A stretch of 64,000 nucleotides of DNA. Origin: Clostridiales bacterium (GTDB lineage: Bacteria > Bacillota > Clostridia > Oscillospirales > Oscillospiraceae). Under the pieces are notes generated by a model. That model searched no databases. It had not been told where the DNA came from and saw only the letters and a program-made list of their open reading frames with translations. The translations under genes were made by a program, and so were the position numbers. Below, in pieces: positions 17,111 to 25,233 of the stretch. Position 1 is the first letter of the stretch, and every line of letters starts with the position of its first letter. Location of the stretch: the NCBI GenBank assembly GCA_004555655.1, contig SFHJ01000024.1, forward strand, positions 1 to 64,000, in the 5' to 3' direction.

Positions 17111-17210
17111 CAAAGAACTCCGCTGCAGCATTACGGCAGCAGATATCACTTTTCTTTTGTGCCCGCAGAACTCTGCGGATCAGGTGCGCGCTGCGGTGTG
17201 GTGCGGTGCG

Positions 17211-18602
17211 CTACGCCGGTTCTTCGCGGTGCTCCTGAAGGAAGGCGCGCAGCGCGTCCAGCTGCACCTGCGTCTGCGCAGGCGCCGGGCCGCCGAAGCT
17301 GTTTCGTTGGCCAACACACGTATCAAGCGCCAGCGCCTCGTAGACATCCTCGCTGAACAGCGGGCAAAACTGCTGCAGCTCAGAAAGGCTCAAGCGCTCC
17401 AGCGTCTTATCCTGCTCGGTGCAGTAGTAGACCAGCCTGCCCGATACCTTGTATGCGTCGCGGAACGGCAGGCCCTTTTTCGTGAGATAGTCGGCACAGT
17501 CGGTGGCGTTCAGAAAGCCGTGGCTGGCCGCTGCGCGCATGTGATCCGCGCGCACATGCATGGTGGCGAGCATCGCGGTAAAGACCGGCAGGCACTGCTT
17601 GACCGTATCGACGGCGTCAAAGACGCCCTCCTTGTCCTCCTGCATGTCTTTGTTATAAGCCAGCGGCAGCGATTTCATCACCGTGAGAAGCCCCATCAGA
17701 CTGCCGTACACCCTGCCCGTCTTACCTCGCACGAGCTCGGCCACGTCGGGATTCTTCTTCTGCGGCATAATCGATGAGCCGGTGGCGTATGCGTCGTCGA
17801 GCTCAATAAACTTGAACTCCCAGCTGCACCAGAGGATAATCTCCTCGCAGAAGCGGCTCAGATGCATCATAATAAGAGACAGGTCGCTCAGAAGCTCGAT
17901 GGCGTAATCGCGGTCGGACACGCCGTCGAGACTGTTCGCTACCGGCGCATCAAAGCCAAGCGCCTTTGCCGTCTGAAAGCGGTCGATAGGATATGTCGTC
18001 CCAGCCAGCGCACCGGAGCCCAGCGGGCACTCGTTCATGCGCGCGCGGCAGTCCTCGAGCCGCGTGATGTCGCGCCGGAACATACTGCCGTAGGCCAGAA
18101 GATGCTGCGCAAACGTAATCGGCTGCGCCCGCTGCAGGTGTGTATAGCCTGGCATGACGGTATTCTGGTGCTGTTCGGCCAGCGATACGAGCGTATCCTC
18201 CAGCTCCAGCAGCATGGCCTTGATGCTGCCGGTCTCGCTGCGCAGATACATTCGGAAATCCAGCGCCACTTGGTCGTTGCGGCTTCTGGCCGTATGCAGC
18301 CGCTTGCCCGCATCGCCGATGCGCTCGGTGAGAAGCGTCTCAATATTCATGTGGATGTCCTCATTCTCCGCGCTGAAGGCAATCTTGCCTGCCTCAATGT
18401 CAAGCAGAATCTGCTGCAGCCCCGCGCAGATGCGCTGTGCGTCGGCCTGTGAGATGACGCCGCACGACGCGAGCATCCTGGCGTGCGCCATGGAGCCCGT
18501 GATGTCCTGCTTGTACAGCCGCGCGTCAAAGCCAATGGAGGAATTGAAGCTGTTTACCAATTCGTCGGTCTGTTTCTGAAACCGGCCTGCCCATAATTTC
18601 AT
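17211..18602 (-). CDS. argH: Argininosuccinate lyase
   Basis: Splits argininosuccinate into arginine and fumarate, the last step of arginine synthesis. The 463-aa protein belongs to the fumarase/aspartase superfamily. Its signature GSSIMPQKKNP (near residue 276) contains the catalytic Ser loop, and HTARSRNDQ and GYTHLQRAQP are substrate-binding segments. The start at 18602 has a GAGGT site. It follows argG on the same strand with a 74-bp gap that contains a hairpin with a T-run, so argH may be transcribed at a lower level than argG. Confidence 0.94.
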   Translation of the reverse strand: MKLWAGRFQKQTDELVNSFNSSIGFDARLYKQDITGSMAHARMLASCGVISQADAQRICAGLQQILLDIEAGKIAFSAENEDIHMNIETLLTERIGDAGKRLHTARSRNDQVALDFRMYLRSETGSIKAMLLELEDTLVSLAEQHQNTVMPGYTHLQRAQPITFAQHLLAYGSMFRRDITRLEDCRARMNECPLGSGALAGTTYPIDRFQTAKALGFDAPVANSLDGVSDRDYAIELLSDLSLIMMHLSRFCEEIILWCSWEFKFIELDDAYATGSSIMPQKKNPDVAELVRGKTGRVYGSLMGLLTVMKSLPLAYNKDMQEDKEGVFDAVDTVKQCLPVFTAMLATMHVRADHMRAAASHGFLNATDCADYLTKKGLPFRDAYKVSGRLVYYCTEQDKTLERLSLSELQQFCPLFSEDVYEALALDTCVGQRNSFGGPAPAQTQVQLDALRAFLQEHREEPA

Positions 18603-18616
18603 TGTTTTACCTCGTT

Positions 18617-18644
18617 AAAAGGGGCTGCCGCGTGCGACAGCCCC
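18617..18644 (-). terminator. Hairpin with T-run between argG and argH
   Basis: On the minus strand GGGGCTG and CAGCCCC pair around a 10-nt loop that can itself pair partly, followed by TTTT. It sits 15 bp before the argH start codon. It is a terminator or attenuator inside what looks like an argGH operon. Confidence 0.75.
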
Positions 18645-18676
18645 AAATTCTATTTTTCCGGAAAAAAGATCCGCGA

Positions 18677-19903
18677 TTATTTTTCCAACAATCCCGCTTC
18701 CATAAGCGCCTGAACCTGTGTCGGAAGGCCCCAGAGGTGAATAAAGCCGGTGGCCTGTGACTGGTCATAGTCGCTCTCGCCGAAGGTGCAGATGGACTCG
18801 GAATACAGGGAATACGGACTTTTGACGCCGGCTTTGATGACGTTGCCCTTGTAGAGCTTGAGTCTGACGGTGCCGGTGACGGTCTTCTGGGTCTCGGCGA
18901 CAAAGGCCGAGAGCGCTTTTCTCAAGGGGCTGAACCAGAGTCCGTTGTACAGAAGCTCAGCAAAGCAGACCGAAAGCTCCTGCTTTTTATGCGCAGTCAG
19001 CTTGTCCAGGCAGAGCGTCTCGAGCGTCTCGTGCGCCTTATACAAGATGGTGCCGCCCGGCGTCTCATACACGCCGCGGCACTTCATGCCTACCAGCCGG
19101 TTTTCCACGATGTCAAGCAGGCCGATGCCGTTCTTGCCGCCCAGCTCGTTGAGCTTCCAGATGATTTCGCTGGCGGACATCTTTTCGCCGTCCAGCGCCA
19201 CGGGTACGCCCTTTTCAAAGTCCAGCGTCACATACGCCGGCACATCGGGCGCATCGATGGGGCTCACGCCCATCTCCAAAAAGCCGGGCTTTTCATACGT
19301 CGGCTCGTTCCACGGGTCCTCGAGGTCAAGGCCCTCATGGCTCAGGTGCCACATATTCTTGTCCTTGGAATAGTTCGTCTCGCGGCTGATCTTCAGCGGA
19401 ACATTGTGCGCCTCGGCATAGTCGATCTCCTCCTCGCGGCTCTTGATCGACCACTCGCGCCACGGCGCAATGATGGTCATTTCGGGCGCAAACGCCTTGA
19501 TGGCCAGCTCGAAGCGAACCTGGTCATTGCCCTTGCCGGTGCAGCCGTGCGCGATGGCGTCGGCGCCCTCGGCCTTGGCGATCTCAACCAGCTTCTTGGC
19601 AATCACGGGCCGGGCAAACGCCGTACCCAGCAGGTATTCTTCATAGACTGCGCCCGCCTGCATTGAGGGGATAATCACGTCGTTCACCATCTCGTCGCAC
19701 AAATCGGCGGCGTAGAATTTGTCCGCGCCCGTCTTGTAGGCCTTTTCCTCCAGGCCATCGAGCTCATCCCCCTGCCCGACGTCCCCGGCGACGGCGATGA
19801 TATAGGGATTGTTGTAGTTTTCTTTCAGCCATGGGATGATAATGGACGTGTCCAGACCACCGGAATAGGAAAGTACGATTTTTTTGACATCGGGCTTTTT
19901 CAT
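18677..19903 (-). CDS. argG: Argininosuccinate synthase
   Basis: Joins citrulline and aspartate with ATP to argininosuccinate. The 408-aa protein starts with the ATP-pyrophosphatase loop LSYSGGLDTS (about residues 10-19). GCTGKGNDQVRFE (near 120) and ETNYSKDKNMWHLSHEG bind citrulline and aspartate. The frame is open further upstream, but the ATG at 19903 follows a GGAGG site and aligns with the family N-terminus. No carbamoyl-phosphate or ornithine transcarbamylase gene is nearby, so the upstream arginine steps are encoded elsewhere. A candidate ArgR box lies in its promoter. Confidence 0.94.
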   Translation of the reverse strand: MKKPDVKKIVLSYSGGLDTSIIIPWLKENYNNPYIIAVAGDVGQGDELDGLEEKAYKTGADKFYAADLCDEMVNDVIIPSMQAGAVYEEYLLGTAFARPVIAKKLVEIAKAEGADAIAHGCTGKGNDQVRFELAIKAFAPEMTIIAPWREWSIKSREEEIDYAEAHNVPLKISRETNYSKDKNMWHLSHEGLDLEDPWNEPTYEKPGFLEMGVSPIDAPDVPAYVTLDFEKGVPVALDGEKMSASEIIWKLNELGGKNGIGLLDIVENRLVGMKCRGVYETPGGTILYKAHETLETLCLDKLTAHKKQELSVCFAELLYNGLWFSPLRKALSAFVAETQKTVTGTVRLKLYKGNVIKAGVKSPYSLYSESICTFGESDYDQSQATGFIHLWGLPTQVQALMEAGLLEK

Positions 19904-19940
19904 ACGCTGCGCCTCCATATTGATGATTGGTATAAATATT

Positions 19941-19970
19941 ATTATATAATGCATATTTATTCAATATCCA
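19941..19970 (-). promoter_or_regulatory. argG promoter with candidate ArgR box
   Basis: On the minus strand TATAAT is at 19941-19946. The 18-bp TTGAATAAATATGCATTA (19947-19964) resembles the ARG box (TGAATAWWWATTCA type) with one poorer half. It fills the spacer, so ArgR binding would block transcription when arginine is abundant. The -35 (TGGATA, 18-bp spacer) is weak. Confidence 0.5.
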
Positions 19971-20038
19971 TCTTGTACAAATCTTCATCGTTTTTCCCAA
20001 TCATATCCGTGATATTTACAAAAATACAAAAACCCAGC

Positions 20039-20177
20039 GTGTCAAAAAAGCCTCGCAGAGTTTCGCGCCCGCAGGCGCGAAAGACATGTGGATCATTTTT
20101 CCCGGCGGCGTGTACGTCGGGAAAAATACACTCCGGCCTGCAATGTCGAAAAACTCCAAAGGAGTTTTTCGACAGTC
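20039..20177 (+). repeat. Palindromic intergenic element, copy A
   Basis: Begins GTGTCAAAAAAGCCTCGCAG and ends in a hairpin with arms GTCGAAAAACTCC / GGAGTTTTTCGAC (20155-20173). The middle has the stem ATTTTTCCCG / CGGGAAAAAT around the loop GCGGCGTGTACGT, and GCGCCCGC / GCAGGCGC before it. Three further copies lie near 35.46, 43.58 and 54.74 kb. Here only the right side (20181-20211) carries a flanking hairpin. It lies between the 3' end of the flavin-reductase gene and the argG promoter. Confidence 0.85.
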
Positions 20178-20180
20178 TCA

Positions 20181-20211
20181 CCGGTGCATATGCAAATTGC
20201 ATATGCACCGG
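20181..20211 (-). terminator. Hairpin after the flavin-reductase gene
   Basis: CCGGTGCATATGCAA and TTGCATATGCACCGG form a long, nearly loopless palindrome 14 bp past the stop codon at 20225. No T-run follows on the minus strand. In other copies of the repeat this position holds one of two duplicated terminator hairpins. Confidence 0.6.
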
Positions 20212-20224
20212 AGTATCTTTCACG

Positions 20225-20845
20225 TCAGCGTATAAAATTCGTCTTCTGTTTTTCTTCCTGCCGGGGCGGCTGAACGCCTGCCACGCGGCCGGCTTCGATG
20301 CACCTGAGCAGCCACGCCATATTGCGTGCCAGCACGCGCATGGTCTGCAGGCCCTCCAGGTCCTGCTCCACATCCTGAGCCGTCGCGCCGTGGACCATGT
20401 TCCAGTAGTTCGCGCTCACGACGGGCATCTGGCAGATGCCGAAGTATTTGTTCAACTGGTCAAATGCCGCTGTCGTGCCCGCGCGCCGGGCCGAAACAAC
20501 GGCCGCTCCGGGCTTGCCGCGAAACGCATCGGAACCGGAGTAGAACGCCCGGTCGAGAAAGCCCGTGATGCTGCCGGAGGCCGAGGCGTAGTGCACCGGT
20601 GAGCCGAAGATAAAGCCGGCTGCTCCGCGTGCCTTTTCCACAAATTCGTTCACGCCGCCTTCAAAGACGCATTTTCCCGTCTTGCCGCATGCGCCGCAGC
20701 CCACACAGCCGCCCACGGGCTTCGCGCCAAGCCAGAAAATTTCCGATTCAATCCCCTCCTGCGCCAGCGTGTCCGCGATCTCGCGCAGCGCGCGGTTTGT
20801 GCAGCCGCATGCATGGGGGCTGCCGTTCAGCAGTAATACCTTCAT
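20225..20845 (-). CDS. Flavodoxin-like NADPH-dependent FMN reductase
   Basis: A 206-aa flavodoxin-fold oxidoreductase. The FMN-phosphate-binding motif LLNGSPHACGCTN is at residues 5-17, and GSPVHYASAS near residue 90 is the second flavin loop. Four cysteines in CVGCGACGKTGKC (about 48-60) suggest an iron-sulfur or redox-active segment, as in many clostridial members. Likely substrates are free FMN, quinones or metal ions. The start at 20845 has an AAGGGAG site; an in-frame start 13 codons upstream lacks one. The gene is single, with repeat copy A at its 3' side. Confidence 0.82.
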   Translation of the reverse strand: MKVLLLNGSPHACGCTNRALREIADTLAQEGIESEIFWLGAKPVGGCVGCGACGKTGKCVFEGGVNEFVEKARGAAGFIFGSPVHYASASGSITGFLDRAFYSGSDAFRGKPGAAVVSARRAGTTAAFDQLNKYFGICQMPVVSANYWNMVHGATAQDVEQDLEGLQTMRVLARNMAWLLRCIEAGRVAGVQPPRQEEKQKTNFIR

Positions 20846-20956
20846 ACTGTTCTCCCTTCTGCCCCATTTGGGGCCCGCGCGCACATTCTATGCCGCGCTT
20901 TTTTTCGTTATTCCCATGCTACACCGAAAAAACAAAACGGTCAAGCCAGCCTTTAT

Positions 20957-21007
20957 AAATTCTTAAGAATTTCCGGCATTGTATCTTAACGCATTATCCC
21001 GTATCAT
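20957..21007 (+). promoter_or_regulatory. Promoter region of the two-component operon with a palindrome
   Basis: A perfect 16-bp palindrome AAATTCTTAAGAATTT (20957-20972) lies just upstream of a weak promoter: TTGTAT (20979-20984), 17 bp, TATCAT (21002-21007). The palindrome is a possible binding site for the response regulator, which would mean autoregulation. Confidence 0.5.
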
Positions 21008-21028
21008 AGACACAAGAGGTGAGGCACA

Positions 21029-21721
21029 ATGTACAACGTACTGGTCTGCGACGATGAGGCCGACATCGCTGCAGCCTTGAAAATTTATCTGGAAGCCGAC
21101 GGTTACCGCGTCTTTCTTGCCGCGAACGGGCGCGAGGCGCTCGAGTGTGTGCGTCACGAGCCGGTGCAGCTGATTCTGCTGGATATCATGATGCCCGGCA
21201 TTGACGGACTGACCACGCTCGCGCGCCTGCGCGAGTTTTCCAACGTACCCGTCATCTTTCTCACAGCCAAGTCTGAGGACACGGACAAAATTCTGGGTCT
21301 GAACGTCGGCGCGGATGACTATATCACCAAGCCCTTCAACCCCGTTGAGGTGCTTGCGCGCGTGCGCTCGCAGCTCAGGCGGTATCTGACGCTCGGCGGT
21401 GGGATCGAAAACCCGGCGCTTTTGAAGATCGGCGGCGTTGAGCTCGATGACAATGCCAAGACCGTCACGCTCGACGGCGAGCCGGTCTCGCTCACGCCGA
21501 AGGAATATGACATCCTGCGCTTTCTGATGCAGAACCCCGGCAAGGTCTACTCCCCGTCCGAAATCTACCGCAAGGTGTGGGATGACATCCCGCTCAACGC
21601 CGACAACGCCTTGGCCGTCCACATCCGCCACCTGCGCGAAAAGCTCGAAATCAACCCCGCCGAGCCGCGCTATTTAAAGGTCGTATGGGGCAAGGGCTAT
21701 AAAATGGAGGCCGGAACATGA
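21029..21721 (+). CDS. OmpR/PhoB-family response regulator
   Basis: A 230-aa DNA-binding regulator. The receiver domain (1-118) has the acidic pair Asp8/Asp9, phospho-acceptor Asp52 in LILLDIMMPG, and conserved Thr and Lys in FLTAKSED and DDYITKPF. The C-terminal winged helix (about 130-228) contains LTPKEYDIL and AVHIRHLREK. It resembles the VanR group. The stop overlaps the start of the histidine kinase by 4 bp (ATGA), so the two are translated together. Regulated genes are unknown; the lipoprotein gene downstream has a separate promoter. Confidence 0.9.
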   Translation: MYNVLVCDDEADIAAALKIYLEADGYRVFLAANGREALECVRHEPVQLILLDIMMPGIDGLTTLARLREFSNVPVIFLTAKSEDTDKILGLNVGADDYITKPFNPVEVLARVRSQLRRYLTLGGGIENPALLKIGGVELDDNAKTVTLDGEPVSLTPKEYDILRFLMQNPGKVYSPSEIYRKVWDDIPLNADNALAVHIRHLREKLEINPAEPRYLKVVWGKGYKMEAGT

Positions 21722-23775
21722 AACAGCTCACATCCAGGCTCTGGGCCAAGATCACGGCGCTGATCCTCATCACGGTTTTTGCCATCGGATTTGCCGCCTG
21801 TTTGCTTGGCACGGCATTTGTAGCGGAAAGCGGCGGATATACGCAGAGTCCGGAGACAGTTCTGAACAATGCGCTGCATTCCGGCGCATTCTGGAACAAT
21901 ATGAATCTGGCCGAGAGCTACTATACCTGTCTTCTGCGCGCTGAGAAAGACGGTACCGAATACGACACCAACTACTATGAAACGTACTTTTCTCCGGAAA
22001 ATTCAAACTTTTTCTTCACCGTGACGGACGCAAACGGCAATCTGCTGTTTGAAAGCCCCGGCCGGACGGATGAATACCGTTTCCACGAAACGGACCGCTG
22101 CTCGATCACCTACAACTGGCGCGAGCTGACCGAGACGCGCACCTTTGACAGTGAAGCTGCGCAGAAGCAGTACATCGATAGCCTGTACGACCAGAATTTC
22201 AACGTCTACGACTACTCTACCGAGACGCTTTCCGACGGACGCGTGCGCTCGGAGATCAACTACGCCTGCTTTGACTATGATACCGTCACCATCACCGGCT
22301 ACGTCCGGCAGGAGCTGACGGCGGCGGATTCTATCTACACCGAGCAGTTCTGGCTGTCAAAGCTCTTGAGCCTGCGCTACTGGCTGATCGCGTTCGCGGC
22401 GATGCTTCTGGTGCTGATGCTGGCGCTGTTTGTGTTTCTGCTGTGTGCGGCGGGCCACAAGGAAGGCGTGGAGGGCATCCACCGCAACTGGGTCGACCGG
22501 ATTCCGCTTGACCTCTACCTTGCGGCAATGAGCCTTGTCATCGTGCTTGCCTGTTACCTGTGGGTCGGTGCCGTCGATACCGGCACATGGTATTTTGCAG
22601 CGCTTGCAAGCGCCATCGCGCTGGCAGTGGTGGTGCCGCTGGTGATGGGCATTCTGATGACCATCGCCACGCGCTTCAAGGAGGGCAGCTGGTGGCGCAA
22701 TACCGTCATTTTCCGCCTCTGCCGGTTGCTTGGCCGGTTCTTCCGGTGGCTCTGCCACGGCGTGCACGCCGTGTGCCGCGCGCTGCCGCTCATCTGGCAG
22801 GCCATCGTCATCTGGGGTGCAGTCTGCCTTGTGGAATTCATGATCATGCTCATGTGCGAGTTTCAGCCTGACGCAATGGTTGCGTGGTGGTGCCTCGGCA
22901 AATGCATCCTGACGCCCATCATCATTCTGACAGCCATGGCCATGCGGCGGCTGCAGGCAGGCGGCCGGGCGCTGGCGGGCGGGGATCTCGGCTATACCAT
23001 CGATACGCGCCACCTGCATCTGGCCCTGCGCGAGCACGCGGAAAATCTCAACTCCATCGCGGGCGGCATGCAGAAAGCCGTAAACCAGCAGATGCGCGCC
23101 GAGCGCTTCCGCACCGAGCTCATCACCAACGTCTCGCATGACATCAAAACGCCCCTGACCTCAATCGTGAACTACGTGGATCTTCTCAAAAAAGAGAATG
23201 TGCAGCCAGAGAAGGCGCGTGAGTATATCGCCGTGCTCGACCGGCAGTCGTCACGGCTCAAAAAACTGACGGAGGATTTGGTCGAAGCGTCCAAGGCCTC
23301 GACCGGAGCCATCAGCGTCACGCTCGAGCCGACCGAGGTCAACGTCCTGCTCGGCCAGGTGGCGGGAGAATATCTCGACCGGCTGGAGGCCGCGGGACTC
23401 GAGCCGGTGTTCAAGCCCGACCCGTCCGCGCCCAAAATCATGGCAGACGGCAAACTCCTCTGGCGTGTGTTCGACAACCTTTTGAGCAACGTCTGTAAAT
23501 ACGCCATGCCCGGCACACGGATGTATTTTTCCAGCGAGGTAAAGGAGCGTAAGGTGGTCATCACCTTCCGCAACATCTCGAAATACGAGCTGGACATCTC
23601 CGCCGACGAGCTGATGGAGCGCTTTGTGCGCGGCGACGCATCACGCAGCACCGAGGGCAGCGGTCTCGGCCTTTCCATCGCACAGAGCCTGACACAGCTG
23701 CAGAAGGGCACATTTGAACTTGCCGTGGACGGCGATCTGTTCAAGGCAATCATCACATTTGATCTGTTAACATAA
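21718..23775 (+). CDS. Membrane sensor histidine kinase
   Basis: A 685-aa kinase partner of the preceding regulator. One helix near residues 9-31 precedes an extracytoplasmic region to about 215. At least five more hydrophobic segments follow between 218 and 415, more than in simple two-helix sensors. The H-box SHDIKTPLTS contains His474. The ATP-binding domain includes DNLLSNVCKYA (N-box) and GSGLGLSIAQ (G2-box). No clear HAMP signature was recognised. The signal is unknown; many such multi-helix kinases in clostridia sense envelope stress or peptides. A strong terminator follows. Confidence 0.88.
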   Translation: MKQLTSRLWAKITALILITVFAIGFAACLLGTAFVAESGGYTQSPETVLNNALHSGAFWNNMNLAESYYTCLLRAEKDGTEYDTNYYETYFSPENSNFFFTVTDANGNLLFESPGRTDEYRFHETDRCSITYNWRELTETRTFDSEAAQKQYIDSLYDQNFNVYDYSTETLSDGRVRSEINYACFDYDTVTITGYVRQELTAADSIYTEQFWLSKLLSLRYWLIAFAAMLLVLMLALFVFLLCAAGHKEGVEGIHRNWVDRIPLDLYLAAMSLVIVLACYLWVGAVDTGTWYFAALASAIALAVVVPLVMGILMTIATRFKEGSWWRNTVIFRLCRLLGRFFRWLCHGVHAVCRALPLIWQAIVIWGAVCLVEFMIMLMCEFQPDAMVAWWCLGKCILTPIIILTAMAMRRLQAGGRALAGGDLGYTIDTRHLHLALREHAENLNSIAGGMQKAVNQQMRAERFRTELITNVSHDIKTPLTSIVNYVDLLKKENVQPEKAREYIAVLDRQSSRLKKLTEDLVEASKASTGAISVTLEPTEVNVLLGQVAGEYLDRLEAAGLEPVFKPDPSAPKIMADGKLLWRVFDNLLSNVCKYAMPGTRMYFSSEVKERKVVITFRNISKYELDISADELMERFVRGDASRSTEGSGLGLSIAQSLTQLQKGTFELAVDGDLFKAIITFDLLT

Positions 23776-23784
23776 TCTTTTCCG

Positions 23785-23816
23785 TGGGCGGCAGGTTTTT
23801 TGCCGCCCGCTTTTTT
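23785..23816 (+). terminator. Terminator after the histidine kinase
   Basis: GTGGGCGGCA and TGCCGCCCGC pair around an 8-nt T-rich loop, followed by TTTTTT. Confidence 0.85.
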
Positions 23817-23823
23817 CTGTCCG

Positions 23824-23852
23824 TTGACATCACCCGTTGCGTCTGATATACT
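23824..23852 (+). promoter_or_regulatory. Promoter of the lipoprotein gene
   Basis: TTGACA (23824-23829) and TATACT (23847-23852) are spaced by 17 bp. The 5' leader of about 125 nt (to 23984) is pyrimidine-rich with no recognised riboswitch. Confidence 0.75.
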
Positions 23853-23984
23853 GGACATAACCGCGCGGGAATCGTGACATTTTTTCCCTTTTTCGCCCGC
23901 CGGCCCGCACGACTGATTCTTTCGCGTGCGGATTTGGATTTACATAATCTTACAATTCCGTTCTGTCGGGAAGAGGGATATTTC

Positions 23985-25097
23985 ATGAATCGTTCGGTCT
24001 GGAAAAGAAAGACTGTATCCGCGCTGTTGGCTCTGGCGCTTCTCGTGTGCCTGTCTGGCTGCGCCGACAAGCCCTCGCGCAGCGAGCTGCAGGAACGGCT
24101 GGACGCTGACGTGACTCCGACCGGCCCCGAATTGCCTGCCGGCGCGGTGTCGGATGCGCCTGCCGCGGATGAGCCGGTCAATACCGAGCCCACACCGTCC
24201 TCCCCTTCCTCTCCCGAGGAGGATGCGCCAGAGGAGCCGGAGGAGCCGGATAACCCGGTGAAGCCGGGTGACCCTGTTGGTGAGGACGGCATGCCTGCGG
24301 ACAAGGATCTTCTGCGGCTGCTGACAAGCATGGAGATTGGCCTGACGGGGGCGAACACATTCACGTTCCGCAGCGCGTCGGAGCTGACGAGCGAAGAACT
24401 GTATCTGTCTTTTTTGCTGCTGACGCCATATGACGAGCTCAACCGCCGCTGGGATGAGAGCGCGCAGAACTTCTATTTTACCGAGGACGATATCTGTGCC
24501 GAGCTGTCCAAATACTACAGGGATTTTCATCTCGACATCCGGCAAAACCAGTACTACGACGTTTCCGCACGCGCCATTGTCACGCCGCTTGCCTCGGGCT
24601 TTGGCGGCGGACGCAACATCGTGATTGAAGAGAAAACAATGGAGGAAAATATCCTCACCGTCACAGCTGCATTCTATGACATGGACGATCGGACCTACGC
24701 GCCGGAAAACTGCCGGCTGCGCAAGATCTATACGCTCGAGCGCTACGACGGCGGCTGGTACTTCCTCTCCGCCATTGAGCAGCCCATGTCCGAGTGCGCA
24801 GAACCGGAAACCGCGGCACTTTTACTCACGATGCTCCGCCGCGCACAGCTCGTCAATCTCGACGATAGTGAGCGGCTGCAGTATACCCATCAGACCGATT
24901 ACAAAGACGCCTACTGCGCATATCAGCAGTATTTTACCGACCACGCAGCCGAGTTTGCCGCCTATGCCGGGGCGGATGGCAGCTGGATGAGTTTTTACTG
25001 GCTGGAAAGTGGCCTCTCATGCATTGTCTACGACACAGGCGGCAGCAATGAGACCCAGCTGCTCTACCAGCCGTCGAGCGGCGTGCAGACAATCTGA
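23985..25097 (+). CDS. Predicted lipoprotein of unknown function
   Basis: A 370-aa protein with a lipoprotein signal peptide (KRKTVSALLALALLVCLSGC, lipidated Cys at about residue 27). A low-complexity Pro/Glu/Asp-rich linker covers about residues 40-105, followed by a folded domain of about 260 residues with many aromatic residues. I do not recognise the domain. The linker suggests that the domain is held away from the membrane in the cell wall. The start at 23985 has an AGAGGGA site. The gene has its own promoter and terminator. A link to the two-component system just upstream is possible but rests only on position. Confidence 0.7.
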   Translation: MNRSVWKRKTVSALLALALLVCLSGCADKPSRSELQERLDADVTPTGPELPAGAVSDAPAADEPVNTEPTPSSPSSPEEDAPEEPEEPDNPVKPGDPVGEDGMPADKDLLRLLTSMEIGLTGANTFTFRSASELTSEELYLSFLLLTPYDELNRRWDESAQNFYFTEDDICAELSKYYRDFHLDIRQNQYYDVSARAIVTPLASGFGGGRNIVIEEKTMEENILTVTAAFYDMDDRTYAPENCRLRKIYTLERYDGGWYFLSAIEQPMSECAEPETAALLLTMLRRAQLVNLDDSERLQYTHQTDYKDAYCAYQQYFTDHAAEFAAYAGADGSWMSFYWLESGLSCIVYDTGGSNETQLLYQPSSGVQTI

Positions 25098-25118
25098 GCC
25101 TGCCTGCATCGTATTCCT

Positions 25119-25150
25119 GCCCGTCCTTTGCAAAAAAGGACGGGCTTTTT
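25119..25150 (+). terminator. Terminator after the lipoprotein gene
   Basis: GCCCGTCCTTT and AAAGGACGGGC pair around a short loop and are followed by TTTTT. Confidence 0.88.
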
Positions 25151-25161
25151 ACGCCCGGGGC

Positions 25162-25189
25162 TTGACATTCATCACATGATGTGTATAAT
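25162..25189 (+). promoter_or_regulatory. psuKG promoter with operator-like palindrome
   Basis: TTGACA (25162-25167) and TATAAT (25184-25189) have a 16-bp spacer. The spacer holds the near-palindrome CACATGATGTG, and ACATG recurs inverted as CATGT after the -10. This is a candidate operator, possibly for the HTH-bearing kinase itself. Confidence 0.7.
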
Positions 25190-25233
25190 AAACATGTGCT
25201 TAGACAATAAACTTTTTGACAGGCGGTGCGGTT

